A stretch of 64,000 nt of DNA from Panopea generosa (GCA_029582155.1 CM055911.1:24877514-24941513), one strand, 5' to 3'. Shown: positions 53,996-64,000, counted from the first letter of the stretch. The notes: a model not told the origin generated them from the sequence alone. Translations and numbers: made by a program.

Positions 53996-54195
53996 AGAAT
54001 TCTGAGCGCTGCCTTACTGGAGTATCATACCCCAACCACTGAGTATGATACTCCATGCTGCCTTCACATTATACTGACACTAGGCTAACTATACCTAGAA
54101 GTACCGTTTTTCAAGTCTGGTAATACCTGACCAGGGATCAAACCCATGACCATCTGCATGCGAGGCAGATGCTCTAGCCCTAGACCACTGATGCG
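53996..54195 (-). mobile_element. SINE-C, 3'-truncated
   Basis: AATTCTGAGCGCTGCCTTAC, GGAGTATCATACCCCAACCA, CACATTATACTGACACTAGG, ATCAAACCCATGACCATC and GCATGCGAGGCAGATGCTCT. Contains a small inverted duplication of GAGTATCATAC/GTATGATACTC. Confidence 0.9.
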
Positions 54196-54377
54196 TTCTC
54201 TGATTTAGAGACAAACAATGTAGATAAATCAGAGTGCAAGTATTGTAAGCACTTCTGTCTTTTTTTTTTTTTGATCATACTCCGAAGTTCAGCCCCATTC
54301 GCCAGTGTAACGAATGAAAACAACAAAAACAGGGATATTAACTGTTTTAAACACGTATATAAATATACGATTTGCAT
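54180..54377 (-). CDS. candidate ORF with signal-peptide-like start
   Basis: A 65-codon minus ORF from ATG at 54377 (A at -3). It starts MQIVYLYTCLKQLISLFLLF and continues SFVTLANGA, a fair signal peptide with a cleavage-like A-N-G-A. A lysine run follows, from a poly-A tract, then about 30 residues. Its stop lies in the SINE-C head, so the C-terminal half is not a gene in its present form. If real, only the first 30-35 codons are exon (a GTATGA donor follows). No family recognised. Confidence 0.18.
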   Translation of the reverse strand: MQIVYLYTCLKQLISLFLLFSFVTLANGAELRSMIKKKKRQKCLQYLHSDLSTLFVSKSENASVV

Positions 54378-54678
54378 TGTTTTGATTACCACACCCCCAT
54401 GCTCATCATTACGATGCCTATAATTCCTCTCCCCCACCCCCCTACCCTACTGAAGGGATTCCTTCAAAACCATAAAAAAAAAAGAAACCACAAAAAAAAC
54501 ACTGATACTGTTATCGGGTACTTCACTTTTTTTTTATGATACTGTTATAAAGACATGTGATTGAGAATTTACTCTGATTGAGATACAAACAATGTAGACC
54601 TCAGTATCAGAGCATGAGTAACTTTATAAGTATTTTGTTTTCATGACCATTATCAACACAGATTCATTCTCTTTTCAG

Positions 54679-54717
54679 GTTGTAACATCATGCGTTCCTC
54701 AGCTTAACCATGAACTG
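54679..54717 (+). CDS. candidate 39-nt internal exon
   Basis: Acceptor GATTCATTCTCTTTTCAG (AG at 54677-54678) and donor CTG|GTGAGTACAG (GT at 54718) are both close to consensus. The 39 bases between are open in phase 0 (VVTSCVPQLNHEL), the same phase in which the 18388 exon ends. Micro-exons of this size exist in animals, but two good sites this close can also arise by chance. No flanking exon is identified. Confidence 0.25.
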
Positions 54718-54889
54718 GTGAGTACAGATCATTTCTTCAGTTATGTAAAAGCTTGAAAAATTTGCGACTTGTGCAAGGGTACAGAACCAGCTCATTTCTC
54801 GCTTTGACGGCAGAGGGCTATTAAATCTATTGATTGGGCTGCACTGATCATGTATACATATTCCAAACAGTAGACATGAGCAGGGTGGT

Positions 54890-55060
54890 AGCATGCTCAG
54901 TGGAACGAGTGGTGGCCCCTCATCACAGTGGTCGTCGGTTCAATCCCACGTTTGACCATATCACCTCTCAAAACCAAGACTCAGTACTTGTTTTACTCCG
55001 GGGAAACTGACTATGAGCTGTTAATATATATTATAAGCTGACGGCTGATTTTGCAATTGG
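54890..55060 (+). mobile_element. SINE-E, diverged
   Basis: GCTCAGTGGAACGAGTGGTG, GGTCGTCGGTTCAATCCCAC and CTCAGTACTTGTTTTACTC, then CATAT..ATAAGCT. Confidence 0.65.
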
Positions 55061-55189
55061 CTAAAACACATTCGTAAACATTTGAACATTTTATACACAT
55101 AAAGATATTTCCTTAAATGCCAGTAGTTGGTTTAATAATGTAGCAAAACTCATTTCCATCCTCTAATTTTATTCTATATTGTTTCTAAC

Positions 55190-55400
55190 TTATTTATTTT
55201 CCATTGAGTGTGAAACAACTTCTTACAATTGAGACAAATATTGCTTTATGTCTTTTTGGGTAGAATCAGTTCTAAGCGTAAATGCAGATAAAGTGTCTTA
55301 TTCAAGGACACTTAGTAAGACATAAACCATGGCAGAGTATCGAACCTACCATCCTCCAGTCCTGGGTTCAATACTCTACCACTGGACCACGCTCTCCACA
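55190..55400 (-). mobile_element. SINE-D, full length
   Basis: CCATTGAGTGTGAAACAACT, TTGGGTAGAATCAGTTCTAA, TTATTCAAGGACACTTAG, GAGTATCGAACCTACCATCC and CTCTACCACTGGACCACGC. It carries an extra GTCCTGGGTTCAATAC segment, i.e. two B-box-like sites. Confidence 0.88.
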
Positions 55401-55404
55401 AAGT

Positions 55405-56085
55405 CCCCTGAGGTTTTGGGTTTTGATCAAATGAGCAAAAGCTCAATATTTATATATACTGGTATGGAGAGGTTAACCATGTAAAGATAGTTATTGTGCT
55501 TGAGTTCAGTCTTCTGATTTTAGGGATATTGTATTTGAATTGAGAATAAAATACATACAGTTCGAATGAATAAACACTGTCGTAACCTGAACTCAAGACC
55601 CGAAACTAATTGTTAAGCTAAGCTGGCAAACAGTCAATGTTAAGAATTGCATAATGTCGAAGAGTTTATCTTCGATTGACAATGAAGATGCCCTGGCCGT
55701 TATGGGGATATTCATCAGAGCGAAAGGTTTTTTTCTTGTACAGTAGTTCTCAATGGCTTTGTTGAAGGACTTTGAATTTTTATGTGACAGTCCTTCAACA
55801 ATTTTTTTTTTTTTCATAAATATTTTAATGTATGACAGGATAGTTTTTTTAAATGTCACATTTAGCTTTCTGAATTTATTCTTATTCTTGTGTCATCTTT
55901 AATGTTGAATCGTTTAAAATGAGATCACAGAGAACAAAGATAAATGGACTGGATTGTACAGTTGGCAAATAGACAAACTCTAGTACCCAAATGAAGTGAC
56001 AATGGTCATTAGTCATTTGTTTACTTACTGCTTGATCTACAGCGCCAGCCCTTCTCTAAGTTATTTTGAAACTGGCATCCTTTCA
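55405..56085. other. unassigned AT-rich DNA
   Basis: GAAGGACT and AGTCCTTCAACAA near 55763-55800 form a small inverted repeat. Nothing else recognised. Confidence 0.4.
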
Positions 56086-56089
56086 TTTG

Positions 56090-56265
56090 TACTAATTTAT
56101 TTTTGTTCGATTGTGAATAAAGCTCAGTGCTTTTGTGTCCATTTCCTGGGTCGAACCAACAATCTGTGTTCTTTTTCTGAGAGGCCACTGGGCCGATCCT
56201 GTGATAGAACCTGTCACTTCTGGCGTGGGCAGTCCACATCCTGTCTACTACATACTTGCTGCAAA
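56090..56265 (-). mobile_element. SINE-D-like, decayed
   Basis: ATTTTTGTTCGATTGTGAAT, CCTGGGTCGAACCAACAATC and GAGGCCACTGGGCCGATCC echo the reversed SINE-D order. Confidence 0.45.
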
Positions 56266-56299
56266 ACCTGTGTGTGCATGGAAGGCCGCACTTTGTGTC

Positions 56300-56910
56300 A
56301 TTAAAGGTCATTTTGTTTGCAAGTGATTTTATTCTTTATTTCCAAATGGCAAATACTGCTCACAGGTTCAAAATAATTGAATAGACCAAAAAAATAAAGA
56401 AGAAATTTGATTTTATTGTCGATAAGTATTTTGGAAACGTGATGCAACGTTTGAAGATGATATACCATAATGCAACAGTGTATCCCATAAAGCAACAATT
56501 CAAGACTCGATAGGTCCTATTATAATATTGTTGACATATTATAATGGTCAACACATTTTTGATGGTCCAAACCATCCAAAAATTTGCTTAATATTCTAAG
56601 CATGTTAATTTGTCAGGCCAGCGTTGAATTACAGATTTTCTGATTTAAATTTTGTTGTATGTCAAAAGTTTTCATTGACCACTGAGGATAAAATGTCAGA
56701 TTTTAAGATTTGACCCCAAGGTCAGGCAATATGTAAAACATGTTCATTGGGGCTTTAAATTTTGTATGGGCTTACCTGGATATGGGTGTCAGGTGACATT
56801 AAATTTGTGAGAAAGACAGGCAGGTGTTTGTTGTTCAGTTTCTGCAACTGGATATTTAAAAAATAATAAACTATGAATGACATGCCTTGCATTCTTCAAG
56901 TGCGAAATCC
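56300..56910. other. unassigned AT-rich DNA
   Basis: Nothing recognised. Confidence 0.4.
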
Positions 56911-56914
56911 TCTG

Positions 56915-58503
56915 CCTCCACATTTACTCAAGACATATTTGGTAATGCTTGAATTGGAGGCTATAAAACCCCCTTCGTTTGGCTTTATCTGGACATGGTA
57001 TTTGGCTATGGCTACATTAACCTCTTTTAGCTAGCTTGTGATGCTGTAATTGTGGCTGCATTAACCTCTTTTATATAGCACATGCTGCTATAATTGTAAC
57101 TACATTTACCTCTTTTATAATAGCACATGCTGCTATAATTGTGGCTACAGTGACATTTTTATATAGAACTAGCTGCTATTATTGGGGCTACATTAACCTC
57201 TTTTATATAGCACATGCTGCTATTATTGGGGCTACATTAACCCCTTTTATATAGCACTTGCTGCTGTAATTGTGGTTACATTAACCTCTTTTATATAGCA
57301 CATGCTGCTATTATTGGGGCTACATTAACCCCTTTTATATAGCACTTGCTGCTGTAATTGTGGTTACATTAACCTCTTTTATAATAGCATATGCTGCTAT
57401 AATTGTGGATACATTGACATCTTTTATATAGCACATGCTGCTATAATTGTGGCTACATTAACCTCTTTTATATAGCACATGCTGCTGTAATTGTGGTTAC
57501 ATTAACCTCTTTTATAATAGCACATGCTGCTATAATTGTGGCTACAGTGATATTTTTATATAGCACATGCTGCAATAATTGAGGCTACATTAACCTCTTT
57601 TATATAACACATGCTGCTATAATTGGGGCTACGTTAATGTATTTTATATAGCACATGCTGCTATATTTGTGGCTACATTAACCTCTTATATATAGCACAT
57701 GCTGCTAACAATGGGGCAACATTAACATATTTTATATAGCACATGCTGCTATAATTGTGGCTACAGTGACATTTTTATATAGAACATGCTGCTACAATTG
57801 GGGCTACATTAACCTCTTTTATATAGCACATGATGCTAAAATTGGGGCTACATTAACCTTTTTTTATATAGCACATGCTGCTATAATTTGGGCAACATTA
57901 ATCTCTTTTATATAGTACATGCAACTATAATTGGGGCTACATTAACCTCTTTTGTATAGTACATGCTGTTGCTGCTATAATTGGGGCAACATTAACCTCT
58001 TTTATATAGCACATGCTACTATAATTGGGGCTACATTAACCTCTTTTATATAGCACATTCTGCTAAAATTGGGGCTATATATTAACGTCTCTTAATTGAT
58101 TTTATTTTGACATCCCATTCATATAGAAAAAAACCCAGATACAATCTATTAACCTCAAACAATCAGGTGACATCTTTCAATATAATTACATTCACCATTT
58201 TGTTAATATGGCCACCATTTTTGTAAATACAGGCAATAAAACTGTAGTATTGGTTCATTGCTTGGGAATGTATACAAGGTCAATGGGTATCTGTGTGACA
58301 TGTGTCCGCTGTCAATGTCAACACCATTTGGACATAAAAAACATGACCATGTGTGCATTGACTTTTTTATGACTGGCTAATTATTATACATCGGTTATAA
58401 GAAATATGTCAAAAACATTACTGGTATGTCAGAATATGTCTGCCTGATTTTTGCTATAAATTGCCTAGTAAATTACCAAATATGTCTCAAGTAAATGTGG
58501 AGG
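56915..58503. mobile_element. non-autonomous element, 32-bp TIRs, internal minisatellite
   Basis: CCTCCACATTTACTCAAGAC.. at 56915-56946 and its reverse complement at 58472-58503 agree at 30 of 32 positions. CTG flanks both outer ends (56912-56914, 58504-58506), a possible 3-bp target duplication. The 1.59-kb interior is about two thirds minisatellite (57000-58085) plus about 380 bp of unique AT-rich sequence. No transposase ORF. Architecture recalls bivalve MITE-like elements with core tandem repeats such as the oyster pearl family (analogy only). Confidence 0.75.
57000..58085. repeat. 44-bp minisatellite, about 24 copies
   Basis: Unit is TATAATTGGGGCTACATTAA, CCTCTTTTATATAGCACATG and CTGC. 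Variants carry TGTGGCTACAGTGACATTTT or a TAATAG step. Two adjacent 86-88-bp blocks near 57170-57370 are almost identical. Confidence 0.96.
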
Positions 58504-58534
58504 CTGTTTCAAGGACCTCTAAAACTGTTTAAAT

Positions 58535-58740
58535 TGTGGGGCTTTAACGCCATTTTCAACACATTTCATGTTATATAATTATGGCATATATTCAGTTTTA
58601 TTGTTGGATGAAGGAATAATCTTGAGTAAAACTGCGTCCTTTCACAAGTAACTGGCAAACTTTTGAGATCCTTTTTTTTGACTGAACGGGGTTTGAACCT
58701 ATGACCTCAGCAGTTGACCCTCTTAAACTGTTTGTTGCTC
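58535..58740 (-). mobile_element. SINE-A, head missing
   Basis: GGGGCTTTAACGCCATTTTC, AACACATTTCATGTTATATA, CACAAGTAACTGGCAAACTT and GGGGTTTGAACCTATGACC. Confidence 0.9.
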
Positions 58741-58884
58741 AGTCAATGAATTTTTCAGTGGGGGGTGGGATCTATAAATCCAATATTATAATATTGAAAA
58801 CTAGAGCTATTATATCTTTAGATTAGATCACATTGTACAAGGGAAGTTGTGTGTTTAATGTACAAATTAAAGTGTCTAAAGTAG

Positions 58885-59075
58885 TCTAATGGATTGAGTG
58901 TTGGCCGCTCACGCTAGAGGTTGCGGACTAGATCCTCGGCTTGACCTGATACCTCACGTAAAAAAACACTCAGTACTGGTTCTACCCAGGAAGCTGACTC
59001 GAAAGCGGTTCATATAAGCTCTGAGCTTTCATTGCAATCAAGCTAAAATAAATTAGTATAAACTATTAGTATAAA
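58885..59075 (+). mobile_element. SINE-E, reference copy
   Basis: AGTCTAATGGATTGAGTGTT, GCGGACTAGATCCTCGGC, CACTCAGTACTGGTTCTACC, CAGGAAGCTGACTCG and ATTGCAATCAAGC. Ends in a duplicated TTAGTATAAACTA. Confidence 0.75.
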
Positions 59076-59089
59076 CTAATGTATAAATT

Positions 59090-59322
59090 ATTGTTTGTTT
59101 GTTTGAATATTTTGCATCATTTTCTTTCAATTGGGGGGCAGCTACAGACAATCTGTTAACCTAGCCACTCTATCTGTTAACCAGTACTCGAGCACACCCA
59201 TCTCCGCAAGTAACTGGTAACTTTCTTACTTGAATCAGCAATGAGACTGATCGGGCGGGATTCAAACTTGTGACCCCTGGATTGATAACAAATGTGCTAC
59301 CAACTGAGCTAACCGTGTCTGG
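59090..59322 (-). mobile_element. SINE-B, body deleted
   Basis: GTTTGTTTGAATATTTTGCA, CGAGCACACCCATCTCCGCA, TTACTTGAATCAGCAATGAG, GTGACCCCTGGATTGATA and CAACTGAGCTAACC. Confidence 0.9.
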
Positions 59323-59329
59323 CAAAGCC

Positions 59330-59685
59330 AATCTGAAAAAAAAACAACACCCATCCTATAGATACATTGCAAAATATCATTTTAATATTATAACATGGCA
59401 AATTGATATTTTATAAATTTTATTTGTTGTGGACAATTTCTAACAATCATAGTACAGATATGAAAAGAAATGATATCTTTTATAAATCTCAATGGGAACT
59501 CCTTAAATTTCCTTCTTGTATATAAGTAATTATGTAACAACACAAATCTTCACATTGGCTAATTAAAAACTAAACATGAAATTAAAGGGAAAATGGCTGA
59601 GATAGACTGTTATGGGCCAATTGGATCATTGTGTTGTGTGAATGTCTTTGAAGTTAAAATCATAAACTACTATATATATTAACTT
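59330..59685. other. unassigned AT-rich DNA
   Basis: Nothing recognised. Confidence 0.4.
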
Positions 59686-59689
59686 TATA

Positions 59690-59815
59690 TTATATCCAGT
59701 TTTAAGTTGCTGTAAAGAAAAGAGAAATGACACATAGATAACAAAGTATTCCTTTGAAGTTAATTGGCCGCGACTCGACTTGAACCTATTAAAAAGAGAA
59801 ATAAAGTGACAAAAT
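59690..59815. repeat. direct repeat, left copy
   Basis: TTTTAAGTTGCTGTAAAGAA, GACACATAGATAACAAAGTA, TTCCTTTGAAGTTAATTGGC, CGACTCGACTTGAACC and AAAGAGAAATAAAGTGA. Matches 60250-60370 at roughly 80%. Confidence 0.85.
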
Positions 59816-60249
59816 GGAGGTGACTATCTCATTCACATTAGCAGAGCTATTCCCATTTAGCACAATGTACTCGAGTATGATAGGGCATAGAGAACGATTG
59901 ATTTAGCTCGACTATCTCCAACGGTCCCATTGTCCTTGGCTTTGTTCTCTGTAAAACGATACAAGTCAAGAATGAAAAGAGGTGAGCTGACGCAAAATTT
60001 AAATTGCCCCAAATCACGCTAACTTTCTGTCGTATTAAGTTAAATTGAGTATGGGCAGTTCAAAAATATTTTCAGCTATTTTAGAGATGTGGGCTGTGAT
60101 TGTTGTTGATTTCTTGTGGATAGATAACATGGCTGCCAATCTCCTATATTTTGGGGACAAAATTAGGTCCTGTTTTTTTTCATTTACACAGTATGGGAAG
60201 GTATTTTTTTCCATTTTTATGGTAGATATGGGTAACTGTACTGTATATT

Positions 60250-60370
60250 TAACTTAATAAATTTTAAGTTGCTGTAAAAAAATGAGAACAATGCATAGAT
60301 AACAAATTCCTTTGACGTTTATTGGCTGCAACTCAACTTTTGCCTATTAAAAAAAGAAATAAAAGTGATT
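60250..60370. repeat. direct repeat, right copy
   Basis: TTTTAAGTTGCTGTAAAAAA, GCATAGATAACAAATTCCTT, TGACGTTTATTGGCTGC and AAAAAGAAATAAAAGTGA. The 430 bp between the two copies hold a 68-codon ATG ORF (60051) with no domain, and a block at 59850-59970 of higher complexity. Confidence 0.85.
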
Positions 60371-60374
60371 TAGT

Positions 60375-61490
60375 TTATTCAATTTTAAAAAAAATAAATA
60401 TTGATGTGAAAACAGGTTAGTGAATTACAAACCAACTTATACTTAATAATATTAAATTTTCACTCTTTTAGAAATTACAATGTTCTTGTACATTGAATTT
60501 TCTAAATGAAATAATGATTTATTACGGTATTTCCTTTTTAAAGCGTAATATTTTTTCTACACTTTCCCCTATTATGCTCTTCTTCAAAACACTCAAAACT
60601 CCTACACAAACATACCTTTGTAGAAATAATATCAGTGTTTATAAACTGTTTAAATATTGGCATTAGAACCAGTTTGTTTGACCTTTGGCATATCTGGAGG
60701 TCAACAAATCGTCACAAAGTCTGTTGGCTAATATCATTGACAAAAAAAAAATCAAAAGATAAAATAAACCGAAAATTTAACTTCAGTTTATAATTATACA
60801 AAAATGTATAATACTTCCTATACCTTAAGGCAAGTCATTGAGAAATCCAGTAAAAAAGCAATATTCTTGATATTATGTAAACATTCCATGATCAATTGAC
60901 AATTTCACCAGCATTTGTGAGATGGTCCCTCAGTAAGGGGGCGGGTGTTATGCTAGATTAGGCATGGCTTGTGTAGGCAAATATTGCTGACTGTTGGCTA
61001 CTGGGGCTCTAATAAAACAGGAGCTGTAAAAAGTATAGGCTAGCAAAATAGTGAGATAGTATAATGTATTGATATGGCAGATAATTAATTGTTATGCAAA
61101 GTTCAGGGTCAGCATGACAAGGCTGTGTGAATTGTTGAATCTCAGGGAAATTTTTGTTATCTCCAAATACATTCAGGCTGCCATATTTTATATAACCCAA
61201 GAAAAAAGAGAGAGAGAGAGAGAGGGAAGGAAGAAGAGTATAGAGTCATCAATGGGTCTTCTATGTGCAGAGAGGGCAGACAGTACCCAGTGGTGAAACA
61301 TCTTGATATGCTTCGACCTCTTCGATCTTTATCAATGATACAAGAACCAAAAATCCTTTTAATCCTCAAAAAAATAAATAATCAAGAACATTCACACTAT
61401 TGATGTCAAAGTGTTTACTTTGCTATCAGTATGAATATAATGGTAGAAATGTGCTGAACTTTTACAACTCTCAAGGCCGCACCACCATAC
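60375..61490. other. unassigned AT-rich DNA
   Basis: A short (GA)n at 61208-61224 only. Confidence 0.4.
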
Positions 61491-61496
61491 TAAGTA

Positions 61497-61785
61497 TGCT
61501 GTTGTTGTTGTATGGTGTTTAGCGTCGCTTTCAACAATTTTTCCAGGTATATTGCGACGGTGTCTACTTCAGACAGTATTCTGAACGCTGTCACACTGGA
61601 GTAGTATACCGCAGACACATGGTATGATAACCCACCCAGTCACATTATACTGACACCAGGCTGACCAGACCTAAAACTTTCCTCTTAAGGCTGAGCGGGA
61701 AGCTTTTAGTACCAGTTTCAGAGTATTTGGTATGACCCGGCCAGGCATTGAACCGCATGCGAGGTGGACGCTCTATCATTAGAGT
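61497..61785 (-). mobile_element. SINE-C, full length, 8-bp TSD
   Basis: TGTTGTATGGTGTTTAGCGT, CGACGGTGTCTACTTCAGAC, CACATTATACTGACACCAGG, ACCCGGCCAGGCATTGAACC and GCATGCGAGGTGGACGC. ACTAAGTA at 61489-61496 and 61786-61793 is the target duplication. Confidence 0.95.
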
Positions 61786-61788
61786 ACT

Positions 61789-61840
61789 AAGTAACCATAC
61801 CAAGTAACCATACCAAGTTACCAAACCAAGTTACCATACC
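61789..61840. repeat. 13-bp tandem repeat, four copies
   Basis: AAGTAACCATACC twice, then AAGTTACCAAACC and AAGTTACCATACC. It starts inside the SINE-C target duplication, so it grew from the insertion flank. Confidence 0.93.
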
Positions 61841-61844
61841 AAGT

Positions 61845-62225
61845 TAAAGTCTTTGCTCTAAATTAAGTGCAGTTCAAAACATTTTAATCTATTAACATAA
61901 GCACTGAGAGGCCTATTAAATTCCGGTTTAATAAGCATTTATAATCATGTAATCCGTATAAAACTTTTCAGTCATATTTGGAGTTGATTGAGGCATTTCA
62001 GTTCTTAATTCCCTGACTTAAGATTCTTCAGCGCGATAAAATGGTAATGCCCGACCTGCACTTGATTGTTTGTTTATATACTTGAAACCTATTAATGTTG
62101 ATACTCAAGAAATTCAGAAGCATTAGTACACAGAGATTAATTGTGGTATATTATTTATTTGACTTTCATTTTTGATCAGAAGATTAACCATTATAAACAG
62201 TAATCTGCATGGATTTAATTAGATA
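61845..62225. other. unassigned AT-rich DNA
   Basis: Nothing recognised. Confidence 0.4.
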
Positions 62226-62227
62226 AA

Positions 62228-62300
62228 GCAGTGGTTTTAGTGGTAGAGTGTCCGTCCACCTCATTTTCATGAGATCGATAGTTGAATTTATCATAATTCA
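62228..62300 (+). mobile_element. SINE-C head fragment, decayed
   Basis: GCAGTGGTTTTAGTGGTAGA, GTGTCCGTCCACCTCATTTT and GAGATCGATAG. Confidence 0.55.
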
Positions 62301-62311
62301 TGTATAATACT

Positions 62312-62610
62312 ATCTAACCGCAGAACGGTCTAGTGTTACAGAGCATCTGCCTCGCATGTGGAAGGTCATGACTTCGATCCCCGGCCAGGTCATACCAAAG
62401 ACTTGAAAACTAGTACTTGAATGAAGCGTCCTCGCTCAACATTAAGAGAAAAGTTCTAGGTCTGGTTGGCCCGGTGTCAGTATGATGTGACTCGGTGGGA
62501 TATTATACCATGTGTCTGTGGCTTGATACTCCAGTGTGACAGTGCTTAGAATACTGTCTCAAGTTGATATGATTGAAAAATTGTAAGCAATGCTAAACTT
62601 CATTCAAGAA
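62312..62610 (+). mobile_element. SINE-C, full length
   Basis: GAACGGTCTAGTGTTACAGA, CTGCCTCGCATGTGGAAG, GACTTCGATCCCCGGCCAGG, GGCCCGGTGTCAGTATGATG and GCAATGCTAAACTTCATTC. Confidence 0.93.
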
Positions 62611-62904
62611 CAAGAAATTTTCATTTTTTTATGGTTTCTGAAAGGGTCATAGATGTATTTAATTAATATTTTGTTTGTAGCTGTATAGTTATAAAATACA
62701 TGTCATGTTTGATATTTGTCATTATAGGTCAAAGGTTACTTGAGTTATGGACCCCTTTCCAACTTAATTATGTTTAAAAAAATTGTTTTAGATTAGTTGC
62801 AGGGACATTAGTGTTGTCATACATATTTTTAGTTTTCTATGGTGCTTAAATAAATGTTCTTTTTGACACATTACTGGTTATGTATTATATATGCATGACA
62901 TGCG

Positions 62905-62955
62905 TTTTTATTGGCAGGGAAAGGTCTCGAAATAGAACCACTGTCCTTTTGCAAA
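62905..62955 (-). mobile_element. SINE-A fragment cut by a TA-MITE
   Basis: GGGAAAGGTCTCGAAATAGA and ACCACTGTCCTTTTGCAAA match the reversed SINE-A body. It ends exactly where the MITE begins. Confidence 0.75.
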
Positions 62956-63136
62956 TACAGTCGAAGCTGCGCAAGCGGTCACCTCTATTAAGCAGTCACC
63001 CGTCTTAAGCAACCATACTTTCTAATTCCTATTTCTATGCTTTCAGGGTAAATTAACCTGTATTAAGCACCAACCTGTTTTAATTGGCCACTTTGCTCCT
63101 TCCATTGAATAACTGCTTAAGACAAGTTTGACTGTA
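62956..63136. mobile_element. TA-MITE copy 4, complete
   Basis: 181 bp from TACAGTCGAAGCTGCGCAAG to GACAAGTTTGACTGTA. The ends are inverted repeats and TA borders both sides, as expected of Tc1/mariner-type non-autonomous elements (inference from TA and CAGT ends). Confidence 0.9.
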
Positions 63137-63152
63137 AGTTTAACATTTTCGT

Positions 63153-63364
63153 CTCAAGATCACTTACCTCTCACTGCTAAGGTCATAGGTTCGAGTTCCG
63201 TTCCCTCCAAAAACTTTATGTGAGAAAGATTCCAGTTACTTGCGGAAGGACTCAGTCTGACTCAGTGTATGCTCTTCCTCCAGCAGTAAAACTGGATATG
63301 CCATATATAACCTGAAATGTGTTGAAAATGGTGTTAAACCCCATTCAAAATAAAAAAAAAACAA
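63153..63364 (+). mobile_element. SINE-A, 5'-truncated, 11-bp TSD
   Basis: AACATTTTCGT at 63142-63152 and 63365-63375 bounds a copy that starts at CTCAAGATCACTTACCTCTC, lacks the A box, and ends in AAAATAAAAAAAAAAC. Truncation at the 5' end with an intact TSD is the signature of LINE-type target-primed insertion. Confidence 0.96.
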
Positions 63365-63439
63365 AACATTTTCGTACACAGGAGTTTTTGAATAAATTTG
63401 GGCTTGAGCATGACTGCCACAATACTTAGTCAATCTCAG

Positions 63440-63585
63440 AACCTGAATCTATTAACCTCCAATAAAAAAGCAGGGAATTCTATGCCTGGCCAATAATTTA
63501 TAGCAATTGAATGCTTACTAAACTGCGATGTCATTCAAACTGGCCAATCAATGTGTTCAAATGTGGCTTTCCCAGCATTTCTATT
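63440..63585. repeat. dispersed repeat, copy 2 (mate at 5396)
   Basis: ATTAACCTCCAATAAAAAAG, GCAGGGAATTCTATGCCTGG, ATTGAATGCTTACTAAAC, GATGTCATTCAAAC and TTTCCCAGCATT. Lacks the ~66 bp present in copy 1. Confidence 0.8.
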
Positions 63586-63589
63586 TTAT

Positions 63590-64000
63590 GGACCCATTCA
63601 GGAGAGCTGGATCCATTTTACAGACTACACAGTACTATAACTTACAGTCTAACCATTACTCATAGAGCACCCAAAAACCTCTCATGCTTAATATTTTGAT
63701 CACTAAACAAATGAAGTTGACAAAAAGAACACCACTGAAAACGTGCTGCTATTTTGTGATCATGTTTGAAATAATGGCTATGTATGTACCCCACTGTTGT
63801 CTGTTTGTAACCATTTGAGATGGAAAATGAGAGGGTAACTAAAATGCAGGAATTTTTATGGGTGTTTTAAATTATCATTCCCAGTGTGACACTGGTGATC
63901 AAATACATTGTCAGTGGATTAAATTAACAGTTTGGTAGATGACATTGTCGATTTGGCCGGTGAAATTAAACATCAACATACACATGGTAAAATGGGGTTT
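63590..64000. other. unassigned DNA at the window end
   Basis: Nothing recognised. Confidence 0.4.

Noticed and set aside
55996..56326. overlapping ORFs on both strands
   Set aside because: They overlap a decayed SINE-D-like copy and have no splice context or domain.

Overview
The window reads as eukaryotic non-coding DNA, AT-rich and crowded with repeats. It has no operon structure, no rRNA and no intact tRNA gene. The inferred source is a lophotrochozoan, most likely a bivalve mollusc. The grounds are several families of tRNA-derived SINEs side by side, many MITEs, satellites built on a GGGAGATAACTC-like motif (an impression from memory that this is common in mollusc genomes), and candidate exons with metazoan-type splice sites. 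Species cannot be told from the sequence alone. Family names SINE-A to SINE-F, TA-MITE and so on are working labels made here by comparing copies inside the window.

Layout. 0-9 kb: G-rich and GT-rich minisatellites, three SINE-A copies (one split by a fold-back MITE), a TA-MITE, an intact SINE-B with target-site duplication (TSD), a candidate untranslated exon (7662-7919) and a tiny signal-peptide-like ORF (8062). 9-17 kb: a SINE-A whose 3' part has expanded into a 20-bp minisatellite, an 86-bp dimer array, a piggyBac-like MITE inside a TA-MITE, and a 2.4-kb array of 43-bp units. 17-26 kb: the best gene candidate, a 241-codon exon at 18388-19110 built of degenerate decapeptide repeats and ending at a GTGAGT donor; then a 73-bp array, a second piggyBac-like MITE inside a SINE-B, and a textbook SINE-A copy with a 14-bp TSD. 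26-38 kb: more arrays, SINE-C inside SINE-A, an ATTC-tailed element, and a possible LINE tail or short exon at 35.67 kb. 38-56 kb: large stretches with nothing recognisable, a SINE-D-in-SINE-A composite that has gone on to duplicate in tandem, an element-in-element nest at 45 kb, a CA-repeat complex at 52 kb and a candidate 39-nt exon at 54.68 kb. 56-64 kb: a 1.6-kb element with 32-bp terminal inverted repeats that encloses a 44-bp minisatellite, then dense SINEs and MITEs.

No metabolic or defence system is visible. The coherent story is repeat birth. SINEs (especially SINE-A) serve as landing sites for other elements, and SINE or MITE sequence is repeatedly turned into tandem arrays. Protein-coding content is at most a few exons. 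Only 18388-19110 is called with moderate confidence; the other exon candidates rest on splice-site pattern and an open frame. All repeat boundaries come from reading by eye and may be off by several bases.
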